Assembly: GCA_030618945.1 (NCBI GenBank)
Contig: JAUXCI010000001.1
Location: 1-31,070 of the forward strand
Length of the DNA: 31,070 bases
Source: Flavobacteriaceae bacterium
GTDB lineage: Bacteria; Bacteroidota; Bacteroidia; Flavobacteriales; Flavobacteriaceae
Reading direction: 5' to 3'
Shown: in pieces, positions 1 to 7,497 of the stretch
Position numbering within the stretch: the stretch's first letter is position 1
Layout of the letters: the number at the start of each line of letters is the position of its first letter
Notes under the pieces: model-generated
Told to the model about the DNA's origin: nothing
Databases searched by the model: none
Seen by the model: the letters and a program-made list of their open reading frames with translations, nothing else
Made by a program: the position numbers and the translations under genes

Positions 1-215
1 CTGGTTCTGTCTGAAATTATACCCATGATAGGGTCGTTCAATCCATCCCAAAGGCGCGTTAGTAAAAACATGGTTCCAACTGAAGCAGGAGATATTTCTA
101 CCACATCAGTATAATAAATCATAAGGAACATAGAAAATAATTTCCAAAACATGGAAGAGGCAAAATCGCCAAAACTATAAGCTATTTTTTCCTTTAATTT
201 TATTTGTTCACTCAT
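1..215 (-). CDS. GPH-family (MelB-like) sugar:cation symporter, N-terminal part
   Basis: The reading frame starts with ATG at 215-213 and runs off the left edge, giving about 71 residues. It begins MSEQIKLKEKIAYSFGDFAS, and the pattern of a charged start, 'KIAYSFGDFASS', a first membrane segment 'FWKLFSMFLMIYYTDV' and then 'LLTRLWDGLNDPIMG' is the N-terminal signature of the glycoside-pentoside-hexuronide cation symporters (MFS_2). The TR-x-WD-x-xxDP motif is the family's first cytoplasmic-loop motif. The start codon overlaps the stop of the upstream epimerase by four bases (ATGA), which indicates translational coupling. In mannan-degrading Bacteroidota a symporter of this type next to a 2-epimerase imports mannobiose; the substrate here is inferred from context only. 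The C-terminal ~85% is outside the window. Confidence 0.85.
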   Translation of the reverse strand, partial: MSEQIKLKEKIAYSFGDFASSMFWKLFSMFLMIYYTDVVEISPASVGTMFLLTRLWDGLNDPIMGIISDRT

Positions 216-1447
216 GATATTGATTTCATTTTATCTATTCGTTCAATTAACTCTATCATTGCCCGACCATTATGATAAGGACCTTTCCAAAAACCTGCTT
301 TATTTTCAGTAGTAACTGGCTTGTTTTTATGATCCACTCGCCAATACCATTCTCCATTAGATTTGTCCAGCATATTAGACTTGATAAAATCCCACAAATT
401 CATCAGTTTGTCAAAGTATTGTTGATTCCCATCAAGCTCATAAGCGTCCATAAAACCAACTAAACCTTCTGCTTGTGGCCACCAATGTTTGTCCGAATCT
501 AAGTGAGCTCCATTTCGTTCATAAAATATTGACCCATCTGAATCCAGTCCCTCTTTAATAGTTACCTCTATCAGCTTGTTTGTGATGCATTGCAGTTCCG
601 GATTTAGATTCCCGTCATTGATCACCATGTCAGCTTCATTCAGTAGCCAAGCGGCTTCAATATCATGTCCAAAAGATACTTCCTGAAACTGAGTAGTCCA
701 GTTATTTGCAAAAAACAAATTCAAATGATTTGTTTTTGAATCATAAATTTTATTCGTAAAAATTAGAATCAATGATTGAATGCTATTCTTGAGCCTGGCA
801 TCCGACCATATTCTATATAGGTTTGTGAAGGGTTCCAGGAGATGAAGATGTGTGTTCATTGATTTAGGCGCATTTAAATCTTTTAAGCTTAATCTCATGT
901 CCTCAATCTTTTGCCAATCCTGGGTCAAGGCCTCTACATATCCACTAAATTGAAAATCCCAGAATTTTTCTTCTAGAATAACATACAATTCTTTGGCATA
1001 GGCAAGGCTTTGTTCAAGCCCGGTTGCATTATAATATTCCGAAAAGGCATAAATACCAAAGCCCTGAGCATAGGCCTGCTTTTTTGTAACGAGAGGGTTT
1101 CCGAAATAATCCAACTCCCAAAAAAGACCTCCATTTTTATCATCCCAAAAATGATTAGTGATATACCTATAGGCCCTATCAGCTAAAATTTTATATTCTT
1201 CATTTTTGGTAAGCCTATAAGCTGCCGAAAACGTCCACAAAATTCTTGAATTGAGAATGCTTCCTTTTGAGGCCTCCGGTATTGTTTTCCCAAAATGATC
1301 CATCGTACCAATAAATCCTCCGTATTTTTCATCAACGCATGAGGAGGACCAAAATTCGAGGATGTTCATCAATTCTACAGAAAATTCGTTTTTCAATCGG
1401 AGAAAGACAGGCTCTAAATCGTTACCGGGGCTATATTTTGTTTTCAT
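212..1447 (-). CDS. Cellobiose/mannobiose 2-epimerase (AGE superfamily)
   Basis: A 411-residue protein of the N-acylglucosamine 2-epimerase superfamily, closest in pattern to cellobiose 2-epimerases, cytoplasmic (alpha/alpha)6-barrel enzymes that convert beta-1,4-linked glucose or mannose disaccharides at the reducing end. Residues that fit the known active-site set are R68 (NSRILWTF), H200/H202 (LNAPKSMNTHLHLLE), H261, E264 and W267 (FGHDIEAAW), W322/W323 and E327 (HWWPQAEG), and H392 (WKGPYHNGRA). Length and completeness are normal. It starts with ATG at 1447 inside the last 17 bases of the upstream phosphorylase remnant and ends in an ATGA overlap with the symporter, so the three were one operon. 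In Bacteroidota this trio epimerises mannobiose to mannosylglucose for phosphorolysis by GH130. With the GH130 gene broken here, the operon's current role is uncertain. Confidence 0.88.
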   Translation of the reverse strand: MKTKYSPGNDLEPVFLRLKNEFSVELMNILEFWSSSCVDEKYGGFIGTMDHFGKTIPEASKGSILNSRILWTFSAAYRLTKNEEYKILADRAYRYITNHFWDDKNGGLFWELDYFGNPLVTKKQAYAQGFGIYAFSEYYNATGLEQSLAYAKELYVILEEKFWDFQFSGYVEALTQDWQKIEDMRLSLKDLNAPKSMNTHLHLLEPFTNLYRIWSDARLKNSIQSLILIFTNKIYDSKTNHLNLFFANNWTTQFQEVSFGHDIEAAWLLNEADMVINDGNLNPELQCITNKLIEVTIKEGLDSDGSIFYERNGAHLDSDKHWWPQAEGLVGFMDAYELDGNQQYFDKLMNLWDFIKSNMLDKSNGEWYWRVDHKNKPVTTENKAGFWKGPYHNGRAMIELIERIDKMKSIS

Positions 1448-1565
1448 ATGCTTGGTTCTTATCGATCAATTTATTAATTGTTTCCACTGAAAGGTGGGAA
1501 TGCAATTGATCTATTGGTGAATTTACACAATAATCAACCAATTGATCCAAGCTTGAAGTAGCCAT
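1431..1565 (-). pseudogene. 3' remnant of a GH130 mannosylglucose phosphorylase gene
   Basis: An open frame ending with TAG at 1433-1431 encodes a tail (ATSSLDQLVDYCVNSPIDQL, then HSHLSVETINKLIDKN) that resembles, from memory of the family, the extreme C-terminus of GH130 4-O-beta-mannosyl-glucose phosphorylases, which carry 'VATS-x-LVDY-x-NTPEDxLRS-x-SV-x-x-x-x-LI-x-KN'. Only about 44 of the expected ~390 residues remain. Upstream of 1565 the frame stays open by chance, but it runs antisense through the AraC remnant, so that part is not protein homology. Its position directly before the 2-epimerase, with a 17-base overlap, is where this enzyme sits in mannan operons. The assignment rests on a short tail plus synteny, so it is moderately certain. 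Without a promoter or the first 90% of the gene it cannot make an active enzyme. Confidence 0.6.
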
Positions 1566-1740
1566 TAGATTAGCGGCAGCCACAAGAAGGTTGATTGAAA
1601 GCAATGAGAGTATCACCGAAATTCGTTTTGACTGTGGCTTTAATAATATTTCAAACTTCAACCGAATCTTTAAAAAATATCAAAATTGTACCCCGTCTGA
1701 ATTTCGTTCCAGCTTTAAAGGGGTTAAAAGTGTTTATTAA
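1561..1740 (+). pseudogene. 3' remnant of an AraC-family regulator gene
   Basis: Reading from 1561 in frame to the TAA at 1738-1740 gives 59 residues: IRLAAATRRLIESNESITEI, then the unmistakable AraC second helix-turn-helix signature (CGFNNISNFNRIFKK, 1630-1675) and TPSEFR. This is the last half of an AraC DNA-binding domain; the first helix-turn-helix and the N-terminal sensor domain are missing. Upstream of 1561 the same frame has stops at 1507, 1531 and 1543, and that DNA instead belongs to the GH130 remnant on the other strand. The sensor-plus-AraC regulators next to 2-epimerase/GH130 genes normally control the sugar locus, so this is probably the former regulator. No start codon or promoter remains, so it should be non-functional. 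Confidence 0.8.
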
Positions 1741-1914
1741 TAAAAACTTCAAAATGACAATTTTTTATTTAAAGGATTAACCTTACTACAAGAACGGCGT
1801 TCATTTCAATCGGAAAGATTTTCTCACGTAAATTTGACTATCTAAAATCGAGAAGAGAACATACTTTCTCATTCCCGATAGATTTTATAAATCTTTTTAC
1901 TTTCTTTGTTTCAT

Positions 1915-2481
1915 ATGAATACCTCTAATTCCAAAAATATCATCAACTTACTAAAGCAAGGTGACGATAAAATGCTTGAAAAGATATATTTGGATAACAG
2001 GGAGGGGTTTATCAATTTTTCAAAAAAATATAACGTCGAAGAATATGACGCAATTGACATTTACCAGGATTCTATATTGGTTTTGAGAGAGAATCCGATA
2101 AATGGTAAAATTGATACACGTCAAAGTAATATATCCACCTATCTCTTTGCCATTGGTAAATACAAAATATTTCATAATTTTAGAGTTCGATCTAAATTTG
2201 ATTTTGAAGCTGATTATGATCTTGTCGAAGAAAATATAGATTTTGATGTTAACCTTTATTCCACAAACCTAACTAAGGAACAGAGATTGCTGAAAAAATA
2301 CTATGATAAATTAGGTGATAGATGTAAAAGTGTCTTAAATTTGTTTTATTATCAGGGTTATAATCTGGATGAAATAAGAGAAATTTTAAATTATAGCAAC
2401 AAGAAGGTATTAAAAAGTCAAAAATCACGTTGTATTAAGCAACTGAAAAATTTGCTCAATAAACATTATGAAGAATTTTGA
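1915..2481 (+). CDS. Sigma-70 family RNA polymerase sigma factor (ECF-like)
   Basis: A 188-residue protein with the two-domain build of an ECF-type sigma factor. Region 2 spans roughly residues 20-95, with the helix 'YDAIDIYQDSILVLREN' corresponding to the core-polymerase and -10 recognition segment. Region 4 spans roughly 125-182, with 'LGDRCKSVLNLFYYQGYNLD' followed by a divergent helix-turn-helix (ILNYSNKKVLKSQKSRCIKQL). The ATG at 1915 was preferred to an in-frame TTG at 1906 because TTG starts are rarer and the ATG removes only three residues. Its end overlaps the next gene by 14 bases, a typical sigma/anti-sigma coupling. It probably directs transcription in response to a signal from the membrane protein next door; its target promoters cannot be read from this window. 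Confidence 0.85.
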   Translation: MNTSNSKNIINLLKQGDDKMLEKIYLDNREGFINFSKKYNVEEYDAIDIYQDSILVLRENPINGKIDTRQSNISTYLFAIGKYKIFHNFRVRSKFDFEADYDLVEENIDFDVNLYSTNLTKEQRLLKKYYDKLGDRCKSVLNLFYYQGYNLDEIREILNYSNKKVLKSQKSRCIKQLKNLLNKHYEEF

Positions 2482-3214
2482 ATTGATCGATCGTTATTTT
2501 GATAATTCTCTTAGTCCTAAGGAGCAATTATTATTTAATGATTTATTGCAAAATGATTTAGTTTTTAAGAATGAATTTATCTTTCGAAAAGATCTGAAAA
2601 AGGTTATTGCTGTTAGTCAGCAAGAAGACCTTAAAACATCTTTGGGGAAATTTGAGGATAAAATTCAACAGAATTCAAGGTTAATGATGCTTCCAAAAAA
2701 ATGGTTGGTAGCAGCTTCAGTTTTCATCCTTGCAACTATTGGACTTTATTCTGTAAAAACCGAATATTTTCCTTCTAATGAAGTTATCTACGAAACATAC
2801 TTTCAGTCATTCAGAAATACGATTCAACCAGTGGTGAGAGGGGAAAACCCAAACACCATAGAGTATAGGGCTTTTGTCGCTTATGAAGCACATGACTATT
2901 ATAAAGCAATCAATTTGTTTAATTCTGTAGCTGATCCCGAAGCTTCCTATATTAATTTCTATAAGGGCTTAAGTTATATGGAAATTAACAAATTATCCAG
3001 GGCTATAGAATTGCTAATTCCAATAGCCGAAGCTGAAAATCTTAAAGGTAAATCCGTAAATTTTGATGAAAAGGCTAAATGGTACCTGGCCCTTGCATAC
3101 ATTAAAAATAATGAGGATAAAAAGGCCATTGAAGAATTATCTTTGATCAGCAATCAACCTTCCCACACTTATAAAAAAGAGGAGGCACTCGAAGTATTAG
3201 CTTTTTTGAAATAA
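2468..3214 (+). CDS. Membrane protein with TPR-like outer domain, putative anti-sigma factor
   Basis: A 248-residue protein. Residues 1-77 are hydrophilic and presumably cytoplasmic, 79-95 form one membrane span (WLVAASVFILATIGLYS), and the remainder (about 130-245) is helical with TPR-like pairs such as 'YRAFVAYEAHDYYKAINLF' and 'AKWYLALAYIKNNEDKKAIE'. The first 40 residues (ELIDRYFDNSLSPKEQLLFN) have the look of the short N-terminal helices found in Bacteroidota anti-sigma and sigma-linked TPR proteins, though no zinc-binding HxxxCxxC motif is present. It overlaps the sigma gene by 14 bases and ends exactly where the convergent TPR-CHAT gene ends. The likely role, inferred from architecture and context, is to hold the sigma factor at the inner membrane and relay an envelope signal through the TPR domain. 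Confidence 0.7.
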   Translation: MKNFELIDRYFDNSLSPKEQLLFNDLLQNDLVFKNEFIFRKDLKKVIAVSQQEDLKTSLGKFEDKIQQNSRLMMLPKKWLVAASVFILATIGLYSVKTEYFPSNEVIYETYFQSFRNTIQPVVRGENPNTIEYRAFVAYEAHDYYKAINLFNSVADPEASYINFYKGLSYMEINKLSRAIELLIPIAEAENLKGKSVNFDEKAKWYLALAYIKNNEDKKAIEELSLISNQPSHTYKKEEALEVLAFLK

Positions 3215-6076
3215 TTATTTGATTCTCTTTAGCAAAAGCACTGCTAAAACAGATGCAAATAAGAGCACTCCCAACCATAAGATATAATTTGTTCCTTGTT
3301 TAAGAATCAAGGGGTCTGTATTTCCACTTATCACAAACCCTGACCAGAAATAAGGATGACGTAGTTGTTCGTCTGAAGTATTTTTTAGGTAATCCAATTT
3401 TGACAGGCGCAAAGCTTCGCTTTTACTTTTTCCTTTTTTCAAATGTTTATAAAAATCAATCATGATGGTTTTCGTCTCAAAATCAGGCACTTTCCACAAA
3501 CTCATCACCACAGCAGGAATTCCAGAGAAATGAAACGCCCTTGCCATGCTCATGACGCCTTCCCCTTTTTCAAGCTTTCCAGAACCTGTATTACATGCAC
3601 TTAAGACGGCTAAATTAGCTTTGCTGTTTGATGTATATATCTCGGATGATGTCAAGTCGCCATCAGCAAATATCAACTTGTTATACGCTGAATTATTATG
3701 ATTTATTTCAGCATGCATCGCTAGGTGCAAAACGGAGAACTTCTGATTGTTTCTAAAAAGATTTTCCTTTGTTGATGCTTCCTTGATGAATTTTGTTCCA
3801 TCCATCAAATCTGCAATTTCTTCAATTTCATCAGAAGTAGATGAAAGTACATTCTCATTCAAATAAGTAGGAGAAAAACCAGCCCACTGATTAGGAGATT
3901 TGTATTGATAAAATCTGTTCTCCAGTTCTAGAAATAACCTCGCTGATCCTGAGTAACTAATATTATAATCTTCCAACAAATAAGAATTTTCTTCTTTTTG
4001 AAGGATTTCAAAGGGGATATAACTCAGTATATTATCGGCAACAATAACTATATCTTTTTTAGAAGGATCAATTTGCTGGCTAATCAAAAATAAATACAGA
4101 TTCTTGCTATACACTTCAACTTTATTTCTTGCTTCCAGATTTTTCCTTAGCAAGTCTGTTTGATCCACCAATTTTTTAGCCACATCTCCTCTTAACAGGT
4201 TAACCTTGTTCTTTGTAATGCTAAAAGAATAGAGGTGTTTTTCTCCTAAAAAATAAGTAATCATCTGAGCGTCTTCAACTAAACCTTCTTGTACATCATT
4301 AATTTTTATGATTCTATTATTGTATTTTAAATCTCGATATTTTGGAAAATCCCTGTAAAAAGAATTGTGGATGCTGTCCAGTCTATTCGTAAGAATTATT
4401 CTACTGTTTAATAGCTCACTATAAATCTCTTTATCTGGAGTATCGGCAGTTTTTTCATAGTACAGATCCATTTTTACCCTGTCTAATTCTTTCTTTATCT
4501 TGTTTTCAAATTCCAACCTACCCAATGGGATCTCTGAATAAAGCTTGTACTTAACATCTTGCAATCCGTTGAGTAAACTAGTGCTTCGATTTGTTTCAGA
4601 AAGTTCAAAAGCCTTTTCCAAAAAAGTGTAATCATTAGTTGTATGATACAGTTTCCAGCATAAATTCAACCCTTTTTCGAAAACATTGCGATACTTATTT
4701 GCTAAATTTATTTTTGATCTATCTGAAGAAAAGTTTTTCTGTATATATTTTATTAATATGAATTGCTCATCAATCAAGGCATACGATTTGTTTAAAAATT
4801 CAATCTTTGAAGTTTCATCATGTTTGCTTTCATACCATTCACCTAATAACATCAATGAGGTCAAAGCCTGGATGGGAGCAATAACTGTTTGAATGCTATC
4901 AGGCTCATAATTTGCCGAATTCAAGCTTTCGCCCAAAAAATGCATAAAACCATCCGCTTCTTTTTTGATTTTAAATAATTTTGCCAGGTAACGGTAATTC
5001 TCTGAAACAACCTCATTTTTAGGCCCGTAAACACCTATATTCTTTTCAAGGCCTTCGCGCAATAATTCCTCGGCTTGGTCCAAATTTTTCTCTTGATCCA
5101 AATAGAGCTTTGCCAGATAATTTTTTGCATATGCCAGATATTGTCCGCTTTCTATGCCTTGTCCAATTTCTATTGCTCGCTTATATAGTTCCTCTGCTTT
5201 CTCATATTCCCCGATCAACATATAAGAATTAGCCAAATCATAATGAGACTCACAAGTCCATCTATGGTATTCGCCATAGGTTGATCTTCTAATCTTCAAA
5301 CTCTTTTCCAATAATGCTATGGCTTCATTATGCTTTCCTTGAGATTCCAAAATATTGGCATAAGAAACGTATACAAAAGTCATATTTGGATTGAATTCTC
5401 CATATGATTTAATGCCCACATCCATCGCTTTTTCTGAATACACTTCCGCCCTATTTAAATCACTTGCATAAAAACTCAAATGGGAAAGTCCTACATAGAC
5501 GTCTGATAAAAACGTTTTCTCTATACCGCTTTTGATTAGATTTGTTTCGGCTTCCTTATACAAGTCCAGGGCCTTATCAACTTGTCCAAGGTCTTCAAAA
5601 ACTATAGCCAAATTATAGGCCGAAACCGCTAAATCATATTCTCCAGTATCTATTTTTTTCTTTATTTCAAAAGACTTTTCATAATAATAGGTAGTACTGT
5701 CATAATCTGCCAGGAAATAGTGGTTAATACCAATGGTGTTATAAGTGTCGGCAATATTTGCACTATCGTTTAAAGACAATGAAATTCGCAAAGATTTTCT
5801 GGCAATTTCTGTAGACTTTTCATACAGGCCTAAATTCTTAACTATCTTTGCTTTAGTTTGATAGGTTGTGGCAAAGAATCTGGAATTAGCCTCTTGGTCT
5901 TCAAGAAGTTTTAAAAGAATGTCTAAAACTTTATTGGCAGCTTCAAATTTTCCTTCCCTGTTTAATGCCGCTGCCTTAACGTTTTGTGTTCTTACATATT
6001 CTTTGTCAAGCGTTTGTCCCCAAATTATTGTTGGAAGAAAGAAAACCAAAAAAATATGTATTAGTCTGAGCTGCAC
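3215..6076 (-). CDS. Secreted, membrane-anchored TPR-CHAT protein (caspase-like)
   Basis: A 953-residue protein. Residues 1-20 form a signal peptide ending ...IIWGQ. Residues about 30-380 hold a long run of tetratricopeptide repeats (examples: TYNTIGINHYFLADYDSTTY, LANSYMLIGEYEKAEELYKR). A helical linker to about 590 follows, then a CHAT domain at about 600-915. The CHAT domain shows the expected His and Cys: 'LHLAMHAE' (H784, H788) and 'VLSACNTGSG' (C828), followed by GEGVMSMARAF and 'VVMSLWKV'. Residues 931-949 are a C-terminal membrane span followed by KRIK. The predicted topology places TPR and CHAT outside the cytoplasm. CHAT proteins are caspase/separase relatives that act as regulated proteases. 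The start is GTG at 6076; no ATG lies near the signal peptide. It is convergent with the sigma/anti-sigma pair, with stops abutting at 3214/3215. The proteolytic activity and target are inferred. Confidence 0.85.
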   Translation of the reverse strand: MQLRLIHIFLVFFLPTIIWGQTLDKEYVRTQNVKAAALNREGKFEAANKVLDILLKLLEDQEANSRFFATTYQTKAKIVKNLGLYEKSTEIARKSLRISLSLNDSANIADTYNTIGINHYFLADYDSTTYYYEKSFEIKKKIDTGEYDLAVSAYNLAIVFEDLGQVDKALDLYKEAETNLIKSGIEKTFLSDVYVGLSHLSFYASDLNRAEVYSEKAMDVGIKSYGEFNPNMTFVYVSYANILESQGKHNEAIALLEKSLKIRRSTYGEYHRWTCESHYDLANSYMLIGEYEKAEELYKRAIEIGQGIESGQYLAYAKNYLAKLYLDQEKNLDQAEELLREGLEKNIGVYGPKNEVVSENYRYLAKLFKIKKEADGFMHFLGESLNSANYEPDSIQTVIAPIQALTSLMLLGEWYESKHDETSKIEFLNKSYALIDEQFILIKYIQKNFSSDRSKINLANKYRNVFEKGLNLCWKLYHTTNDYTFLEKAFELSETNRSTSLLNGLQDVKYKLYSEIPLGRLEFENKIKKELDRVKMDLYYEKTADTPDKEIYSELLNSRIILTNRLDSIHNSFYRDFPKYRDLKYNNRIIKINDVQEGLVEDAQMITYFLGEKHLYSFSITKNKVNLLRGDVAKKLVDQTDLLRKNLEARNKVEVYSKNLYLFLISQQIDPSKKDIVIVADNILSYIPFEILQKEENSYLLEDYNISYSGSARLFLELENRFYQYKSPNQWAGFSPTYLNENVLSSTSDEIEEIADLMDGTKFIKEASTKENLFRNNQKFSVLHLAMHAEINHNNSAYNKLIFADGDLTSSEIYTSNSKANLAVLSACNTGSGKLEKGEGVMSMARAFHFSGIPAVVMSLWKVPDFETKTIMIDFYKHLKKGKSKSEALRLSKLDYLKNTSDEQLRHPYFWSGFVISGNTDPLILKQGTNYILWLGVLLFASVLAVLLLKRIK

Positions 6077-6145
6077 TAATTCTTATAAAAAAATTTATTG
6101 AAGTAAATATACATTAACTAAGCTATAATTAAATCAGAAGTTTGA

Positions 6146-6727
6146 TCACTTATTTTTTTTTTCCTCCCGCTCTAGGCCAATTTTATCAAGTTTATCATAC
6201 CATGTTTGTCCAAATTTTCTCACAAGGGCCTGCTTAACGAATTTATAAACCGGAACTTTCATTTCCTTACCCAGGGAACATGCATCATCACAAATTTCCC
6301 AACGGTCATAATTTACGGCCGCAAATTCGCTATACTGCCGTATCCTTATAGGGTATAAATGACATGAAACCGGCTTCTTAAAAGTGATTTCCCCCTGATT
6401 GTACGCTTCTTCTATCCCACACAATGCCACATTGTTTTTATCATAAATAACATAAGCGCAATCCTCTCCATTAATAAGGGTTGTTTCATGTTCACCATCT
6501 TTGTTTGTTGTATAGGGCCCATTTCGATCAATAGCTTCAAGTCCTTTTTTTCTAAGATACCTTTTCATGGTAGGAAGTATTTCCTCCAAATGTTTTAGTT
6601 CCTCTTGCTCAAGTGGTGCGCCCGCATCTCCTTTTACGCAACAGGCTCCTTTACAAGCGCCAAGATTACACACAAATTCCTTTTCAAGAACATCATCAGA
6701 AATAATTGTTTTATCCAGCTGAAACAT
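6146..6727 (-). CDS. DUF3109 family cysteine-rich protein
   Basis: A 193-residue cytoplasmic protein of the DUF3109 family. It begins MFQLDKTIISDDVLEKEFVC, and eight or more cysteines stand in conserved places: C20, C25, C29 and C30 (FVCNLGACKGACC), C90, C103, C122 (PVSCHLYPIR) and C146/C150 (CDDAC). The spacing resembles the YkgJ-type cysteine clusters thought to bind zinc or an iron-sulfur centre, but the molecular function is unknown. A longer frame opens at 6799; the ATG at 6727 is chosen because the family begins there and because a TATTTTTG promoter box lies between the two candidate starts, 27 bases upstream of 6727. It is divergent from marC. Confidence 0.82.
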   Translation of the reverse strand: MFQLDKTIISDDVLEKEFVCNLGACKGACCVKGDAGAPLEQEELKHLEEILPTMKRYLRKKGLEAIDRNGPYTTNKDGEHETTLINGEDCAYVIYDKNNVALCGIEEAYNQGEITFKKPVSCHLYPIRIRQYSEFAAVNYDRWEICDDACSLGKEMKVPVYKFVKQALVRKFGQTWYDKLDKIGLEREEKKNK

Positions 6728-6753
6728 CTTTTTAACTCTTTTAAGTACGGCAG

Positions 6754-6761
6754 CAAAAATA
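6754..6761 (-). promoter_or_regulatory. -7 promoter box for the DUF3109 gene
   Basis: On the minus strand this reads TATTTTTG, a match to the Bacteroidota -7 element TAnnTTTG, followed by CTGCCG and a ~25-base leader to the ATG at 6727. No convincing TTTG -33 element was found at the usual distance; a TTG lies only 12 bases upstream. The box lies inside the longer open frame and therefore argues for the shorter start. Confidence 0.55.
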
Positions 6762-6887
6762 CATTCTTTTTGACAATCATGCTTTGCTTTATCCTTCACT
6801 TTAGAACGTTAGCCAAAAGAGCAAACTATATCATCGTCCGAAATCCTCAATCATGAATATATTTTTAAATCATTGTAAAGAATTATC

Positions 6888-6895
6888 TAACTTTG
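6888..6895 (+). promoter_or_regulatory. -7 promoter box for marC
   Basis: TAACTTTG followed by CCGCAC, 20 bases before the ATG at 6916. It matches the Bacteroidota -7 consensus TAnnTTTG and lies inside the longer open frame that begins at 6853, which supports the start at 6916. No clear -33 TTTG is present at the expected distance. Confidence 0.55.
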
Positions 6896-6915
6896 CCGCA
6901 CAAAAAAAAGAAAAT

Positions 6916-7491
6916 ATGGGACTTAATTTTAAAGAAATCGTGACTGCAACTATGGTTCTATTCGCCGTAATTGATATAGTGGGAAGTATCCCCATAATTA
7001 TAGATTTACGTAAAAAAGTTGGTCACATTCAGTCTGAAAAAGCTTCAATTGTTGCCATGCTGATTATGATCCTTTTTCTCTTTGTAGGAGTTCAAATTTT
7101 GAATTTGATCGGGATTGATGTGTATTCCTTTGCTGTGGCGGGTTCTTTTGTGATGTTTTTTCTTGCATTGGAAATGATCTTGGGGGTGCAACTGTATAAA
7201 GAAGATTCGCCTGATACGGCCAGTGTTGTTCCCTTAGCTTTCCCATTGATCGCAGGAGCGGGTACTATGACAACTATTTTGTCATTAAAAGCCGAGTTTT
7301 ATTATATAAATATCATAATTGCCATCATACTGAATACTATTTTTGTTTATGCGGTTCTCAAATCTTCTACAAAAATTGAAAAACTCATTGGACAAGGTGG
7401 AATCGGTGTGATCAGAAAAATATTTGGTGTTATTGTTATGGCAATTGCCGTGAAATTATTTGCTTCTAATATTCAAGGACTTTTAAACTAA
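6916..7491 (+). CDS. MarC family integral membrane protein
   Basis: A 191-residue, highly hydrophobic protein with about six membrane spans and the MarC/UPF0056 family features: 'FAVIDIVGSIPIIIDLRKKV' in the first span and loop, then 'AVAGSFVMFFLALEMILGV', 'VPLAFPLIAGAGTMTTIL', and a C-terminal 'GVIRKIFGVIVMAIAVKLFA'. The repeated half structure (N-x-x-G-x-P / P-L-x-x-PG-type loops) is typical. MarC was named after the multiple-antibiotic-resistance locus, but a role in resistance was later not supported and its transport substrate is unknown. The start at 6916 is preferred over 6853 because of family alignment at MGLNFKEIV and the promoter box at 6888. It is followed after 6 bases by the FAD protein gene, so the two form an operon. 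Confidence 0.88.
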   Translation: MGLNFKEIVTATMVLFAVIDIVGSIPIIIDLRKKVGHIQSEKASIVAMLIMILFLFVGVQILNLIGIDVYSFAVAGSFVMFFLALEMILGVQLYKEDSPDTASVVPLAFPLIAGAGTMTTILSLKAEFYYINIIIAIILNTIFVYAVLKSSTKIEKLIGQGGIGVIRKIFGVIVMAIAVKLFASNIQGLLN

Positions 7492-7497
7492 ATTATT

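Noticed and set aside
1566..1661. N-terminal half of the 76-codon minus-strand frame 1431-1661
   Set aside because: This part runs antisense through the AraC helix-turn-helix remnant; its hydrophobic look is a by-product. Only the part below about 1565 resembles a protein.
1595..1780. A 61-codon plus-strand frame starting at 1595
   Set aside because: It is in the wrong frame for the AraC remnant, which reads from 1561 in another frame with the clear CGFNN-x-SNFNR signature.
1915..6076. Type III-E CRISPR (Craspase) system
   Set aside because: Only the TPR-CHAT and sigma similarity exists; there is no repeat array, no gRAMP/Cas7-11 and no cas1/cas2 anywhere in the window.
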